Part shown: piece after piece, positions 19,646 through 31,100 of the stretch
Numbering within the stretch: the first letter of the stretch is position 1
Layout: every line of letters starts with the position of its first letter
DNA from: Phytophthora hibernalis
Lineage: Eukaryota > Oomycota > Peronosporomycetes > Peronosporales > Peronosporaceae
Direction: 5' to 3'
DNA length: 64,000 nucleotides
Assembly: GCA_012656075.1 (NCBI GenBank)
Contig: JAAKBF010000233.1
Coordinates: forward strand, 62,001-126,000
Position numbers and translations under genes: made by a program
Notes under the pieces: model-generated
Seen by the model: the letters and a program-made list of their open reading frames with translations, nothing else
Databases searched by the model: none
What the model was told of the DNA's origin: nothing

Positions 19646-22600
19646 TCATCCTGATGGAATAATTTTACTTGTTGAGCGCCCAGACCGCGGCCGCGGCTGA
19701 GCTTCTTGAGGTAGCAAAGAGGTCTCACTGTCTTCCTCGGAGTGAGCATCGACCTCAAGTGAAATGCTTGCTTTTCTGGTTTGCTTCACGTCAGCGTTGG
19801 CGTTGGCATCCTGAGACTCTTTGTCAGATAGATAGGGCATTACATTGCTCCGTGATGATAATGGAGGCCGGGGTGATGACCAAGGTCGGCTTGCACTTGC
19901 CGGGTCAACGACGTTACGAGTACCGTTAATGGCAAGCACCCGAACAGCACTATCAGTGTTTTGATCAAGGGCGGCTTCCTCTTTTCGACCACTGCCCTCG
20001 TGAGAGTTTAAATCAGTAGAAGACGCGGGGTTGCTCGATGGCGATGCTGCACTATTGGGGTCGTTCTCATCATTAGCTGCTTGCTGTGCAGCCTCAGCTT
20101 GCGCAGCTAATCTAGCCGCTTGTTGCTGGTTTGACTTTTCACGAACGTGGATCATGAATTCGACGAACTCAACAATGTCAATTTGCCCACTGCCATCTTC
20201 ATCGACGATATCCATCATCTCCTTCAGCTCTTCATAAGTTGGATATTTGCCGATAGCTGCCAGTCCCGCGCGCAGCTCCACTTCTTCTACGGAACCACTC
20301 CCATCCAGATCTAGCATTCGGAAGACCTGCATGTATGACGCTACAACCTTGGGGTCGATGCCGTGCTGCTCTCTAAGAGCTTCAACACGACGTACGAGCT
20401 CTTTTTCAGCCTCCATTTCCTGTGTAGCCTCGTCCATACTTGTGGTGACCACACCGATGAATAGTGTGATAAGTACCATACCTCCCAGAACGATGAACGA
20501 GCAGAAGTAAAGCACGGCAAGGTAGCCACCAGGTTGATGTTTGCACTCATAGCCAAGTGCGCGGTACTGATCGTAGCCGTACAGGTCACAGCCGTAATAA
20601 TTAATATACAGGACATCGCTCCATCCATCCATTGTTGCCATTTGAAAGAGCGACAACATGGCGAAATGCAGATATTGGAAGTGGAAAGGGTCATTTTCAG
20701 AGAAAAGCATGTTGCCCACAATACCGAAGACGTAAAAGCACAGCAGTAAGATCAATCCAATGTAGCCGATAGAGCTAACACCCTTGAGCAAGGCGGACAC
20801 AATCACTTGTAGTTGTGGAAAAGCTCGTACCAGCTTGAGCACACGTAGCAGTCGTAGGAGTCGCAACATAGTAAGCATGCCACCGGTTCCTCGTGTGAAG
20901 CTACCGACGACAATGATGAAGTCAAACACGTTCCAGGCCGTTCGAAAGTACCCCCAGGGCTCAAGGCCTTCAGCTAGTATCTTCAGAATCACTTCTGCTG
21001 TGAAGACAGCAAGAATTGATGTGTCGACGGCATTAAGCAAAACTCCAAGCACATCAATGATCTCCGGCGAGGTTTGTAGACCCACCATGATTCCAGCCAT
21101 AACGATCACACCCGTGACAAAGAGCGAGAACTTCGGATGCTCTACAATTTTCGCCGCGAGATTGGAGAGCTTGAGGTAAGCACCTTTGAGGCTCTTAGTA
21201 TCGCCTTGCGATTGGGATAGAATGTCTGTTAGATCACAGTCATCCCATGTCTGCATGAGCACCTCGCGCATCTTTTGTCGCTCCTTGCGCTCAGCTGCAG
21301 ATAGCTTCCCTTTCTTGTTTGGATCCTCATCGGTCCCTTCTGCCTGACTACCAATTCCAGCAGCACGCTTTTTCTCCAATTCACGAGCGCGTTGCTCAGC
21401 CTCCAGAGCTCGCTTGCGGGCCTTTTCAGCTCTTTTTTCGTCTCAACTTCTTCTTGCGCTTTCTTCATGTGCTCCATACTCTGCGTCATACTCATAGTGA
21501 TGGCACCGATAAAGAGCGAAAGCATGACGAAAGCCGAAATGAGGATGAAAGTGATGAAGTACAATGTCGCCATGACCTGGTTCAGCGCTCGTTGCGAGGT
21601 CAGCGAACTGTCTGTCGCGTTGGCCCCGTAAACCCTTGTGACGTTGCAGTATTGAAAACTTGCCTCAGCTGCAGGGTCCATCGAGTAGTAGCCGCCATCA
21701 TAGCGATCGCATCCAAAATAATTGATGTTCATGACCTGTGCAGGGTCAAATGCATCGTGAGTGAATAGAACGACATAAAAAAATATGATAGTAAAAACTT
21801 ACAGCCGACCAGTTCTCTAGTGTACTCATGCGAAATAGAGTGATTATAGCGATCGGGACGCTGCGGAAGTGAAAGGTGTCGTTGTCTTGCCAAGCGTACA
21901 TGCCTGAAATTGCGTAGAGATAAAATACGAGAAAGAGCAAGAGCATGATATACCCGATTGACTTCAGACCACCAATAAGACCCATGACGATCATGTAGAG
22001 CTGCGGAATGCGTTTGACGAGCTTCATGATTCGCATAAGTCGTAGCATACGTAGAATAGCGATGCTGCTACCACCGAGAGCTGACCCCCAAATAGGCAGA
22101 CTCATAACAATAATGGCGAAATCAAAGCAGTTCCATCGCATTTCCTTACCCGAGAAGAATCGCCAGGGGTAAAGCCCTTCAGCTAAAATTTTGATGAATG
22201 CCTCGAGGATAAACACCGCAAGAACGGCGAAATCCATGTCATTGAGAATAATACTTTCTCCAAGCGCTGGGTATGTCTGTAACCCCACCGATAGCGAGGC
22301 CCAGGAAATACACAGCATGACGACTGAATTGAACCACGCGTTGTTGAGTGTTGAGATGGCCCCATTTGCAAGTCGAACATAGTACAACTTAAACCCAGTG
22401 AGTCCGGCCAACGAAATCTGGACAATAAAATCACTATCTTCCGACTCAGTCTTTTCGTCACGTTCCTCATTCGTGTTGCCAGACTCATTACTGGGTATAA
22501 TTGCTGCTGGGGTTTTCTCTGGCTGTGGGTATTCTTTTGTACCACCGCCATCCTCGATGACAGGGGCGAGGAAGCTTCACCATTTACACGTCGTTTTCGT

Positions 22601-22694
22601 CCTCCAAATCGTGTGCCACGTTCCATTCGCTTGCTTCCACCTCGCGCTTAGCATTCGCTACCTTCCGACCAGCAGCAGCTCTCGCTGCGAACAT
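19646..22694 (-). CDS. Two-repeat voltage-gated cation channel with EF-hands
   Basis: About 1,000 residues with two six-helix voltage-gated repeats. Repeat 1: S4 reads ILRMLRLMRIMKLVKR and the pore TLFRMSTLENWSAV. Repeat 2: S4 reads MLRLLRLLRVLKLVRA and the pore SLFQMATMDGWSDV. A charged linker joins them. Two canonical EF-hands follow (DLDGSGSVEEVE and DEDGSGQIDIVE), then a disordered tail. The filters resemble bacterial Nav and one-domain eukaryotic EukCat channels (T-x-E/D-x-W-S). A dimer would make a four-repeat pore, as in two-pore channels, but here the EF-hands are C-terminal rather than between repeats. One intron occupies 21736-21802 (GTAAGT...CACAG). Start ATG at 22694 (MFAARAAAGRK). 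Frame jumps at 21433-21438, 22563-22566 and 22594-22597 are healed by one base each. It probably conducts Na or Ca. Confidence 0.88.
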
Positions 22695-23087
22695 GGTCGT
22701 GTCGAATAGGGATCGTGTCTTTCGTGGCGGTGACTATGGGGTGTACTAGACTTGAAGTGATCCTGGTGTCGAATTCTAAGCCACCACGGCCTTGTCACCG
22801 CCAAGGCGGACCTGGTCTAGCACTTTTTCAGCAAGCCAGGAGGTGGTGGCAACACAACGCCCGGGTAGACAGACAGCTAGTATGTGTAAAGCATGAAATG
22901 GGAAGTGCAGGCCAGCTCTAAATTGAGCATCTGAAAGAAGTTTATATATGTCGCGACGACCGTTTTCTTGGTTCGGGATGCTTATGAGCAATGTTCAGGA
23001 AAGAAATACATTCGCAATAAAGGGGTGGATAAATTGACCGGGTCTCTCTCGCATAGCTAGATCACAACGATGCGGTTGACTTTGTCA
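22695..23087. other. Spacer upstream of the channel gene
   Basis: About 390 bases between the channel start (minus) and the end of the first FYVE gene (minus), so it should contain the channel promoter. No gene or repeat seen. Confidence 0.35.
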
Positions 23088-24644
23088 TTACCGGTAATCA
23101 TGTTTTCCTCGGAAAACTTCGGATTCATTGCTGGCACTAGCAGTAGAGCTGCATCGGATACGTCGCGAAAGCCCTCGGAGCCGGCTGTACGATTTCGAAT
23201 GCAGTGAATCAGTTGACAAAGTCGATCGCAAGTACTTGCTGGAGCCATAGGAATAGAAATCATCCACGTCCTTGAGCTTAGGGGCCGAAATTGGGGCCGT
23301 ACTCTTGTAGACCGTGAAGTAGGCACGCGGATTCGAGTTAGATGAGTTGAGTTCAAGAAACTCTTCGAACGCTCCTGTCATCGACGACGTGCTAATGGTG
23401 TCGACGGTCAGTGACAGCATTTTCGAGGCCAGAGGCGAGAATTTGACAGGTTCATCGTCGATGTCGCGTAGCCCCACCACACAGCGTAGGCAGAACTTTG
23501 TCTGACAAATTGCTGAAGTATCGGCAGGATTGCGATCACGACTATCTCCACAAGGAACGGAACGGTTGACGTAACAAGTCTTGCAGATCACATCGCCACA
23601 CATCCGGCAGTGGTGTCGTCGCCGTGCCACGAAATGAAACTTGCGACTGCAAATGATACAGGACGGGCTGCTTTCATCGGGTACCCAGTTTTCGCGGAGA
23701 ATCAGCGTCTGTTTTACGAGATTCTGAGAGTCGATCACGAGCGAAATGTCGTTGAGTATGGCCATGTTGAGTCGATGCTGGGCGTGCGCAATGATTGCCG
23801 ACTGGTTTCCCTCGCTAGCTTCCATAACAAAAATCTCCGAGGTCGCCTTGAGTGCGTCTGGTGTTGGAACGACTAACATCGTGCGCTTCATTCGCACACG
23901 CTTCAGGTTTAGAGACCCCGACATGTCAGGACACTCTGGCACATCCACAGAAGTGAAAGCCACGAACCCAACCTCTTGTCCTTTGTTGTCGGTGGTGTAG
24001 CCCACCATCTCGACGAAGCATATATCGCGCTTGCCGGAGAAGGTGTTCTCGACCAACCACTTGATGCCCAAGTAGCTGTCGTGAGTTGCACGGATTGTGC
24101 GAAGAACGGCACCATCGATGACCGATGGAGACAGCAACTTCTGCTGCTGGGCAAAGTCGGCCGAGTTGACTGCATGGTGCACACTGACGATGTCGCGGTA
24201 ATTGCCCTGGACGTGGCCGAAACAGCGGAAGGATTCCAGTGGAGGATTATGTGACCCCCTGCGGCCACAAAGGGCACCAACCGTTTGGCGCAATGAATGT
24301 TGCTTCTCTTGACGAGTTCTCGTACTGCGTCGTCTTGCATTTGTTGATCCTGTACTGGACCGGTCATTCAAGTTGCATGCCGTTGCTCGTGTTGTCTTTT
24401 CAAGTGTGGTCGCCCATGACGAAGTTGAGCTGAACGGGTCGGATCCATGAAGCTTGAAAGTCGTTAGGTGGCCGTGTGACCCGACAAAGCGCCATTCCGA
24501 ATCAAGGTTATCGTCCTTGGCTGCTTGAACGGAGCGGGCAAGAATAGCATCTTGCACCTGCTGCTTCATCATATTCTCGATCTTCTGAGCCTGGTGTGAT
24601 GACAACGACACCGCAGAAAACGCCTTCGAACTGGAAACTGTCAT
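23088..24644 (-). CDS. FYVE zinc-finger protein with START-like region, copy 1
   Basis: A 518-residue protein, uninterrupted, starting at the ATG at 24644 (MTVSSSKAFSAVSLSSHQ). The N-terminal two-thirds resembles the START-like lipid-binding region common in oomycete FYVE proteins (DSEWRFVGSHGHLTTFKL, VLRTIRATHDSYLGIKWL, DICFVEMVGYT, VRMKRTMLVVP). It is followed by a FYVE finger: WVPDESSPSCIICSRKFHF, RRRHHCRMCGDVICKTC and a closing FCLRC. The RRRHHCRMCG core binds phosphatidylinositol 3-phosphate, so an endosomal membrane location is expected. The C-terminal tail is Ser-rich. It is a tandem paralogue of the gene at 25599-27178 on the same strand. Lipid ligand and partner are unknown. Confidence 0.9.
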   Translation of the reverse strand: MTVSSSKAFSAVSLSSHQAQKIENMMKQQVQDAILARSVQAAKDDNLDSEWRFVGSHGHLTTFKLHGSDPFSSTSSWATTLEKTTRATACNLNDRSSTGSTNARRRSTRTRQEKQHSLRQTVGALCGRRGSHNPPLESFRCFGHVQGNYRDIVSVHHAVNSADFAQQQKLLSPSVIDGAVLRTIRATHDSYLGIKWLVENTFSGKRDICFVEMVGYTTDNKGQEVGFVAFTSVDVPECPDMSGSLNLKRVRMKRTMLVVPTPDALKATSEIFVMEASEGNQSAIIAHAQHRLNMAILNDISLVIDSQNLVKQTLILRENWVPDESSPSCIICSRKFHFVARRRHHCRMCGDVICKTCYVNRSVPCGDSRDRNPADTSAICQTKFCLRCVVGLRDIDDEPVKFSPLASKMLSLTVDTISTSSMTGAFEEFLELNSSNSNPRAYFTVYKSTAPISAPKLKDVDDFYSYGSSKYLRSTLSTDSLHSKSYSRLRGLSRRIRCSSTASASNESEVFRGKHDYR

Positions 24645-25598
24645 GGCAATTCAACACAGTTCGTTACTTGTGCACTGAAGTCGAAGTTTGAAAATGGCAT
24701 TCCTCGTTCTCGCTCGTTCGCCCGACACAGAAGCATGTGGTCCAGGAAATGAGGGCAAGCAAGCTATGCATCCAGAAGGTGTGAGGACACATGGTAGGAT
24801 ACTTGGTCGCGACCAGCGTTTACTCAGCAGGTACTTTGTGACAAGCTTGGTAAACTTTCGTGTTGAAGTTTATGTTTATTCAGCAGGTTATTTTGTGGTA
24901 AACTTTCGACTTGAATGGTAAACTTCAGGCTTGAATGGTCCGTAGGCGCCGCATGCGAAGTACCCAAGCCTTAAAAACTATTTCGGTACATTGTAGTCGT
25001 ACAGTTCACTGTAGTACTTCGTACTACGTAATACTACGTAGTACATAACTTCAAGAAACGTTATTCTGCTATGCCCTCATGCTTTCCTAAACGCGGTGAT
25101 GTAATGTTACCTGAAGTACTTGCCAATGCAGAGGTCCGAGGATTATGGAGACAGTGCTCATGGGAATGCGGATATCGGTCGTGCATTTCAACTATCCACT
25201 GGTTTTTGTTGAGTGCAGCTCCAGTATGTATTCGTCGCTACGAGAACTTGGTGGTGATCCTATTTCGTGGGATACCTTCATCAGCATATTTGAGGAATTG
25301 AAGGATTGTATTTGATTCATGGGGCTTGCATCCGCCCACACCTCCTTCAAAAACTAAGCTACCACCAGCCCTCCCTGCTTCGTTCACAGGGGGCAGTAGA
25401 CAATCGGGGATCCTTGGGTTAATGTGCGTTTGTGCTGCGTTTGGCACCTTCCTTTGGTTACCCGCAGTTCGCCTGGACGGACAACCCGTCAAATCGCTAC
25501 AATCCAGTTGAGCTTGTCCATGTTGATGATCACCTTCTCCTCAAACATGCCGGGCTCACCACCGTGACTAGCAGTGGAGCTATGGCGACTCAGTGGTG
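24645..25598. other. Spacer between FYVE paralogues
   Basis: About 950 bases. A TACGTA-rich stretch around 25007-25045 includes the perfect palindrome TACTACGTAGTA (25032-25043), shared with the MITE at 3660-4023, so part of this spacer may be related MITE sequence. Short ORFs around 25070-25510 show no family features. Confidence 0.35.
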
Positions 25599-27178
25599 TT
25601 AGCCCCGGAGTTTGCTGTACGAGTCTGAATGTGACGGGTCCACTGATAATGAGGGTCGTAAATACTTGCAGCTTCCAGCAGAGCCATACGAAACCAAAGG
25701 TCCAGCGACGGTTGCTCGATTGTTGTTGTCCTCTGTTTCGTTGTCGGTCTCAATGCTGAGGTGTCTTGGCGCCGGGATCTTATAGATCTGATCCAGATCC
25801 AAGGTACGCTTCTTGTTGGAGCCCCGCTTAAAGTATGTGATAGAGGACCCGCGAAGGTTTGATGTTGGCGACTCGTTTTCGACATTTGCCTTCGACGCAT
25901 TCAAGTTGTCTACATCAAGTGATAGCATCTTGGATATTTGCTGAGCGTAGTCGTCCGACCGTTTGTCTACAGCACGGAGCCCCATGATACAGCGCACACA
26001 GAACTTTGTCTGGCAGATCGGCATGCCGTCAGTAGGCTTGCAGCTGTATCCATCTTCCATGTCCGCACCGGGTACGGCGCGGGTAACGTTGCAGGTCTTG
26101 CAGATAACATCGCCACACAGTCGGCAGTGGTGTCGCCGTCGGTACATGAAGTGAAATTTGCGACTACAAATGTTGCATGAAGGACGACTCTCATCAGGAA
26201 CCCAATTCTTTTGGAGGGCCAACGTTTGCCTTGAAATGTTCTGCGAGTCGATCACCAACGAAATTTCGTTGAGGACAGCCATGTTGAGTCGATACTGAGC
26301 GTGTGCAGTAATTGAGGCTTCGTTCACCTCACTGGTTCCCATGATGAAAACCTCCGATGTTGCCTTTGGCGTATCCGCCGACGGAATGATTAGCATCGTG
26401 CGCTTCATCCGCACACGTGTAAGCTTCAACGAGCTCGTGAGCTCTGGGCACTCGGGCATATCAACCGACGCCATCGCAACAAAACCGATCTCCTGCCCAT
26501 TCGTGTTGATCGTATAGCCCACCATCTCGACGAAGCAGATATCCCGCTTGCCTCCAAACGAGTTTTCTGCAAGCCACTTGATGCCCAAGTAGCTGTCTTT
26601 GGTAGCTCGGATTGTGTGTAATACTGCACCCTTGCTCACCGCCGGTGATAGTAACTTTGCTGCTGGATGAAGTCAACCGAGTTGGACGCGTAGTGTGCGT
26701 CGACAATATCGCGGTAGTTTCCTTGAATACGACCATAGGTGCGGTAGGACTGGAGCGGTGGTCGGGGATCGAGCTGGTCACGGCGTCCAACCGTAGCGCC
26801 TACAGTTCGCCGGGCGGTGGTTGAAAACCTGCCGTAGCGGCTACGATCGCTGCTTCTGCTGCGCATCGTCCAGGTGTATGGTCCAGCACTAATACGGTCG
26901 TTCACGTTGCTGGCTGTTGCCCGGGTGCTCCTCTCTAGTGTTGTAGCCCACGACGAGGTTGAGCTGAAGGAGTCTGCACCGCGAGTCTTGAACGTTTTGA
27001 GCTGGCCAAGAGAGCCCACAAAACGCCAGTCAGAGTCCAAAGTATTGTCTTTGGTCACTTGGGTGGTGCGGGCGAGGACGGCATCTTGCACCTGTTGCTT
27101 CATCCTCATCTCGAATCTTTCAGCTTGGGACCGAGAGAGTGACACTGACGGGAACGCCGTCGTAGTGGTGGCCACCAT
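25599..27178 (-). CDS. FYVE zinc-finger protein with START-like region, copy 2
   Basis: Paralogue of the preceding gene, sharing blocks such as KQQVQDAVLAR, SYLGIKWLAENSFGGKRD, DICFVEMVGYT, WVPDESRPSCNICSRKF and RRRHHCRLCGDVICKTC. The start is placed at 27178 (MVATTTTAFPSVSLS) by alignment with copy 1; an in-frame ATG at 27250 would add 24 residues. The frame breaks at the TTT at 26656-26658. One more base rebuilds FIQQQKLLSPAVSKGAVLHTI, which copy 1 shows intact, so a base-calling error is the simplest reading. The C-terminus ends at YSKLRG, shorter than copy 1 by about 25 residues. The FYVE finger ligands are all present. Expected role: PI3P-dependent membrane binding. Confidence 0.88.
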
Positions 27179-27250
27179 GTGCACTGCTACGGAGGACCTT
27201 GTCGCCTGTTGCCGAGCTCGAAAGTTAGGAAATGAGACGACAAGTTTCAT

Positions 27251-28173
27251 GGTTGAGTGGAGAGCGCTAATGGTGTGAGTGCTGTTGGGCCTGCGACAAC
27301 GGCATGTCGCCCCAAAAGAGACTGGGTCGGAGGCTATCTGCACAAGACACATGGCAGGACGATTGGTCTGCTACGGTGTCAGGATGCCGGATTACACTGT
27401 TGGCGTGCCCCGTGTGGGCCCAGCAGTTTGGACGCAGCCACCATGAACCCTTTGACCGAATACGACAGTGATACTTTGGACGGGCCACCGTGAGGAAATG
27501 GGTTTGCGAGGATGTAAATAAAATCATCCACTTCAAGTGCTCGACACCAGCGCAGTCGCCAAACCACTCAAATGCGTGCCCGGAAAAGTTGTTAGGGGCA
27601 TTGCACATGCCATTAGATCGTAGAGGTTTTGTTTTACAGCACAAGTGTCGACGTTGCGCTAAGGTCTCACAAGAATAAAGATTTATACGTTTTCCGGGGC
27701 TTCTTCCAAGCTGAGCATGCTTTGCTGTCGGTGCTGGGATCTCTTGGAATTCATTCTTTTCCGTTCCACATTCCATGTTGAAGCCACCGTAAAAGCTATC
27801 GGGTGTACGGCGTGGTGCCGACCTCTGGATATGCTGTGTGATGGATCCTCGCGCACGTCGATGGGCTCTGCTGCCAAAGCATCATTTGTTAGCTCCGTTG
27901 CAAGCCATGCTTCCATTTCCGTGAAAGGATTCGCGATGTGAAAGCGGATATGCTCGGACTGTTGCGCGATCGTCGTTCACGAGGCATCAATGTGTATGTA
28001 CTGCTGGACAGGTAAGCTTACCGGTATTGTTGTCTGTGGTGTTGAAGTTTGTATGGTGTAGACCTACATGACATTGGTGTTCGTTGACACTAGCTTTAAT
28101 TAAAGTCGACGTGGCAGTTCCTAACAATACAGTCGGCGATATCTTGAAACGGCACAACCTAAAGCCGCTCGCC
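27251..28173. other. Divergent spacer with repeat fragment
   Basis: About 920 bases between FYVE copy 2 (minus) and the START-PDZ gene (plus). A dispersed-repeat fragment lies at about 27622-27706. The rest has short ORFs without family features; presumably both promoters lie here. Confidence 0.35.
27622..27706. repeat. Dispersed repeat fragment, related to 55131-55212
   Basis: The stretch containing GAGGTTTTG, then GTCGACGTTGCGCTAAG, then AATAAAGATTTATACGTTTT and CCGGGGCT has a diverged relative at 55131-55212. The AATAAAG and the shared 3' boundary look like the end of a retroelement, perhaps an LTR piece, but no LTR pair or coding region is seen. Confidence 0.35.
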
Positions 28174-31100
28174 ATGAGCTCGTTCGAGGCCCCCACGCCT
28201 ACACACTCCGGTCCACGGGTGGCGGCGCTGGGCAAACGCCCGTCGCTCATGCACCGCAGCTCTGACCCCGAGTTTAGCGACGCCGAACTCGACGGTACGA
28301 CCGCTCGACTACCAAAACCCATTAATCTTTGGCGAAAACTAAAAATTAATCTCTGTTTTGTCTCTAGACGCCGTAATTATGGGCGAGAACGCCGTGTGGG
28401 CCAACCTGGAGGAGCCCATTTACGTCGAGAAAGACGTGGAGATCTTCCGTCCGACCCAAAAGAACTCGAGTCTGCCCGTGTACTACGCCAAAGGCTGGCT
28501 GCCAGTTTCAGCTGATACACTGTTCGACACGCTCATGGACGCTCGGTACCGCAAGTCCTGGGACTCGAACGTCCATCAGGTGCACGTGGTGGAGCACCAG
28601 CACCTGAGCGACGTCCTGTACTTCGCTCTGAACCTGCCGTGGCCACTGGCCAATCGGGACTACGTGTATCGACGCCGAGTCAAGTTCTACCCGGACCAAA
28701 CCGCTTTTGTCGTGCTGTGCCAGGCCGCTCACCATGCTGACGCGCCGGTTAATGACGTCCGTGTGAGAGTGGAGACCTGCTCGTTGCGGTTGTGTGTTCG
28801 CGGCGTTTCGAGCAACGCGTGCGACTTCCACCTTGAGTACGAGGACGACACCAACTTCAGCATTCCGAACTACGTGGTGAACATGCTGCTACATACGATG
28901 ATGCCTTCGTTCATGACGGAGCTGCGTAAGGCTTGCACAGGATACGTCGACTACATCAAGACGTTGGACGACAATGGCTTGCAGAGCATACCATCCCAAG
29001 TTGTGCGCCATCGAAGTGCTGCTACTGCTGCTGCTACGGCTGCTGTTTCAGTGATGGGCAGCGTAAGCTCTGTTGGAAGTAAGAGTGCGATCAGTGCTTC
29101 AGTGACGGAGGAGCGAAAGCCTGTGAGAGCAAGCCCGCGCCCGAGAAGTAGCTTGTTTTTTCGAAGCAAACGGCCAACGTGGAAGCCTGGACTTGTGCGT
29201 CGGGAAACGGACGAGCATAGCAGCATGAGCGACGACTGGGATGCAGAGGAAGCTCCTCGCAGTGAACCACCTACAACTCGAGATATCCGGCCATCCTCCA
29301 TTTACAGATCGCTTTCGACAGATGCTGAAAGCAACGGCCTAGGCTCTCAGCTCAACTATGTGTCGTCCTCAAACGGCTTCAACTCGACGTCGGTACGCAA
29401 TGGTCCATCGTCTGTGTCCGAGTTTTCTCGTGCTAGTTCAGTGACATCCGCTCAAAATGGCCCGCGAAGCGAAGACGGATTATCTACAGTCTTGGATGAT
29501 GACTTTGCCATTACGTTTCACAAGCAGAAAATTGGTCTGCATTTGGAGACTGACCTCTTTTCGAACAAGGTTCTCGTTGCTTTCTGCGAAAAGGACAGCG
29601 AAGCAGCGGGATGCCGCGAGAGCATCGAGCCAGGATTCCTCGTGACCTCCGTGAATGGCGTTTCGGTGAACGACTTCAAATTTACAGACATTCTTGGTGG
29701 GATTCAACAAGCGCCACGGCCACTCACGCTAGGTTTTACACACCCGGACCGGGAGTCGTCTCTTCAATATCGGCGCTTCAAGGAGCCCCAAAATGTGTTA
29801 AGATGCCTGGTGTCTCGAGACGAGAATGATTTGCTATGCGCGCTACGCCCACTGGATGACGACGCGGCGGTGAGCGCTGTTCTCAAGTGCGACTTTGTTG
29901 CATCAACCGCCACATCAGCTTCTCCTAAAGCAACGTTGACTGCTTGTAGCAGCAGTCCGACAATTTTGGTATCTACGTCGTCGGAGCATCCAGCACCTAC
30001 TCTACATCCTTCTGAGTCTTTGCCCCAGCCAGGCCCAGAACGGGTGCTCGTACCCGCGGGATACTTAGTCTACGAGATTAATGACTCGTACGTGTTAGAT
30101 GTGCCATTCGCTGAGATTGCCCACTTGCTGCGTCGCAGTGGCGATACGTGTGTGGTGACATTCAAAGCGGCTATAGCAGTTGTCGGCGGGAGTAAGCGGC
30201 GGTCCTTAAAAGCCCGGCACAAAATCTCTAGGCGGCTGTCGGGTGTATTCAGGAGAAAGCGCAGAGTGTCCGACGCAAGTATCACAGCGAGCATGAGCTC
30301 GACTTCGTCGCGAGAATGGGCAAGCGGGAGAGACCTATCATCTCAACGCACAACTGGAAGTTCTGGGAGTGAAACAGTGCAAGCTACCGATACGAATGCG
30401 GACACCCGTGGCTTGACAGATTATTCTTCTGTCGTGGTCACTGCGGAAAACGTGGATTGGGTGTGGCAACAGGTGCAGCTTCTGAAGGCGACGGAACGCA
30501 TTTTCTCGGCTGCCCTCCTGATTGATCGACTCGAGGCATTCTTGGCAGATACTGGTAGCGCTAACAAGATTATTGCAGCCGCTAAGACAAGGGTACTACG
30601 AGCGATGCACGATGAGCTCGAGTTGCTTGATCACATCAAAGATCGACGAGATCAAGGTGTAAAGGCACTGAAGGAATTCAGTGACAAAGAGGGCGACGAT
30701 GAATGGCAGTTTGGGCAGACAATGCTTGGTGTGACCACCTCGTGGAAATCGGACGAGGACGGATCGGTATGGATCAAGTTGGAAGGCCTTGTTGACGGTG
30801 TGGACATATTTAACACCATATCTGTCATCCGCGAGGTCGATCTGTACAGCGTGTGGACCCCGTTTTGCGCACAATCGCTGCTGCTGCAGAGCATGGGCCA
30901 CGTGGAGCTAGCGGCATACTTGGCTATCTCGTCTCCGTTCCTGCAGCGTGACGCCATTATTCGTGCATTCGGTATCAATGCCGTCTATGAAAATCGCTGT
31001 CTTTTGCTGCTTGGAGGATCTGTGGATGTGTCGTCGGTGGCAAGCTCTGTTCCAGTTCCTACGTTACAAGGATGGAACACTGGACGTATGGAGATTAAAG

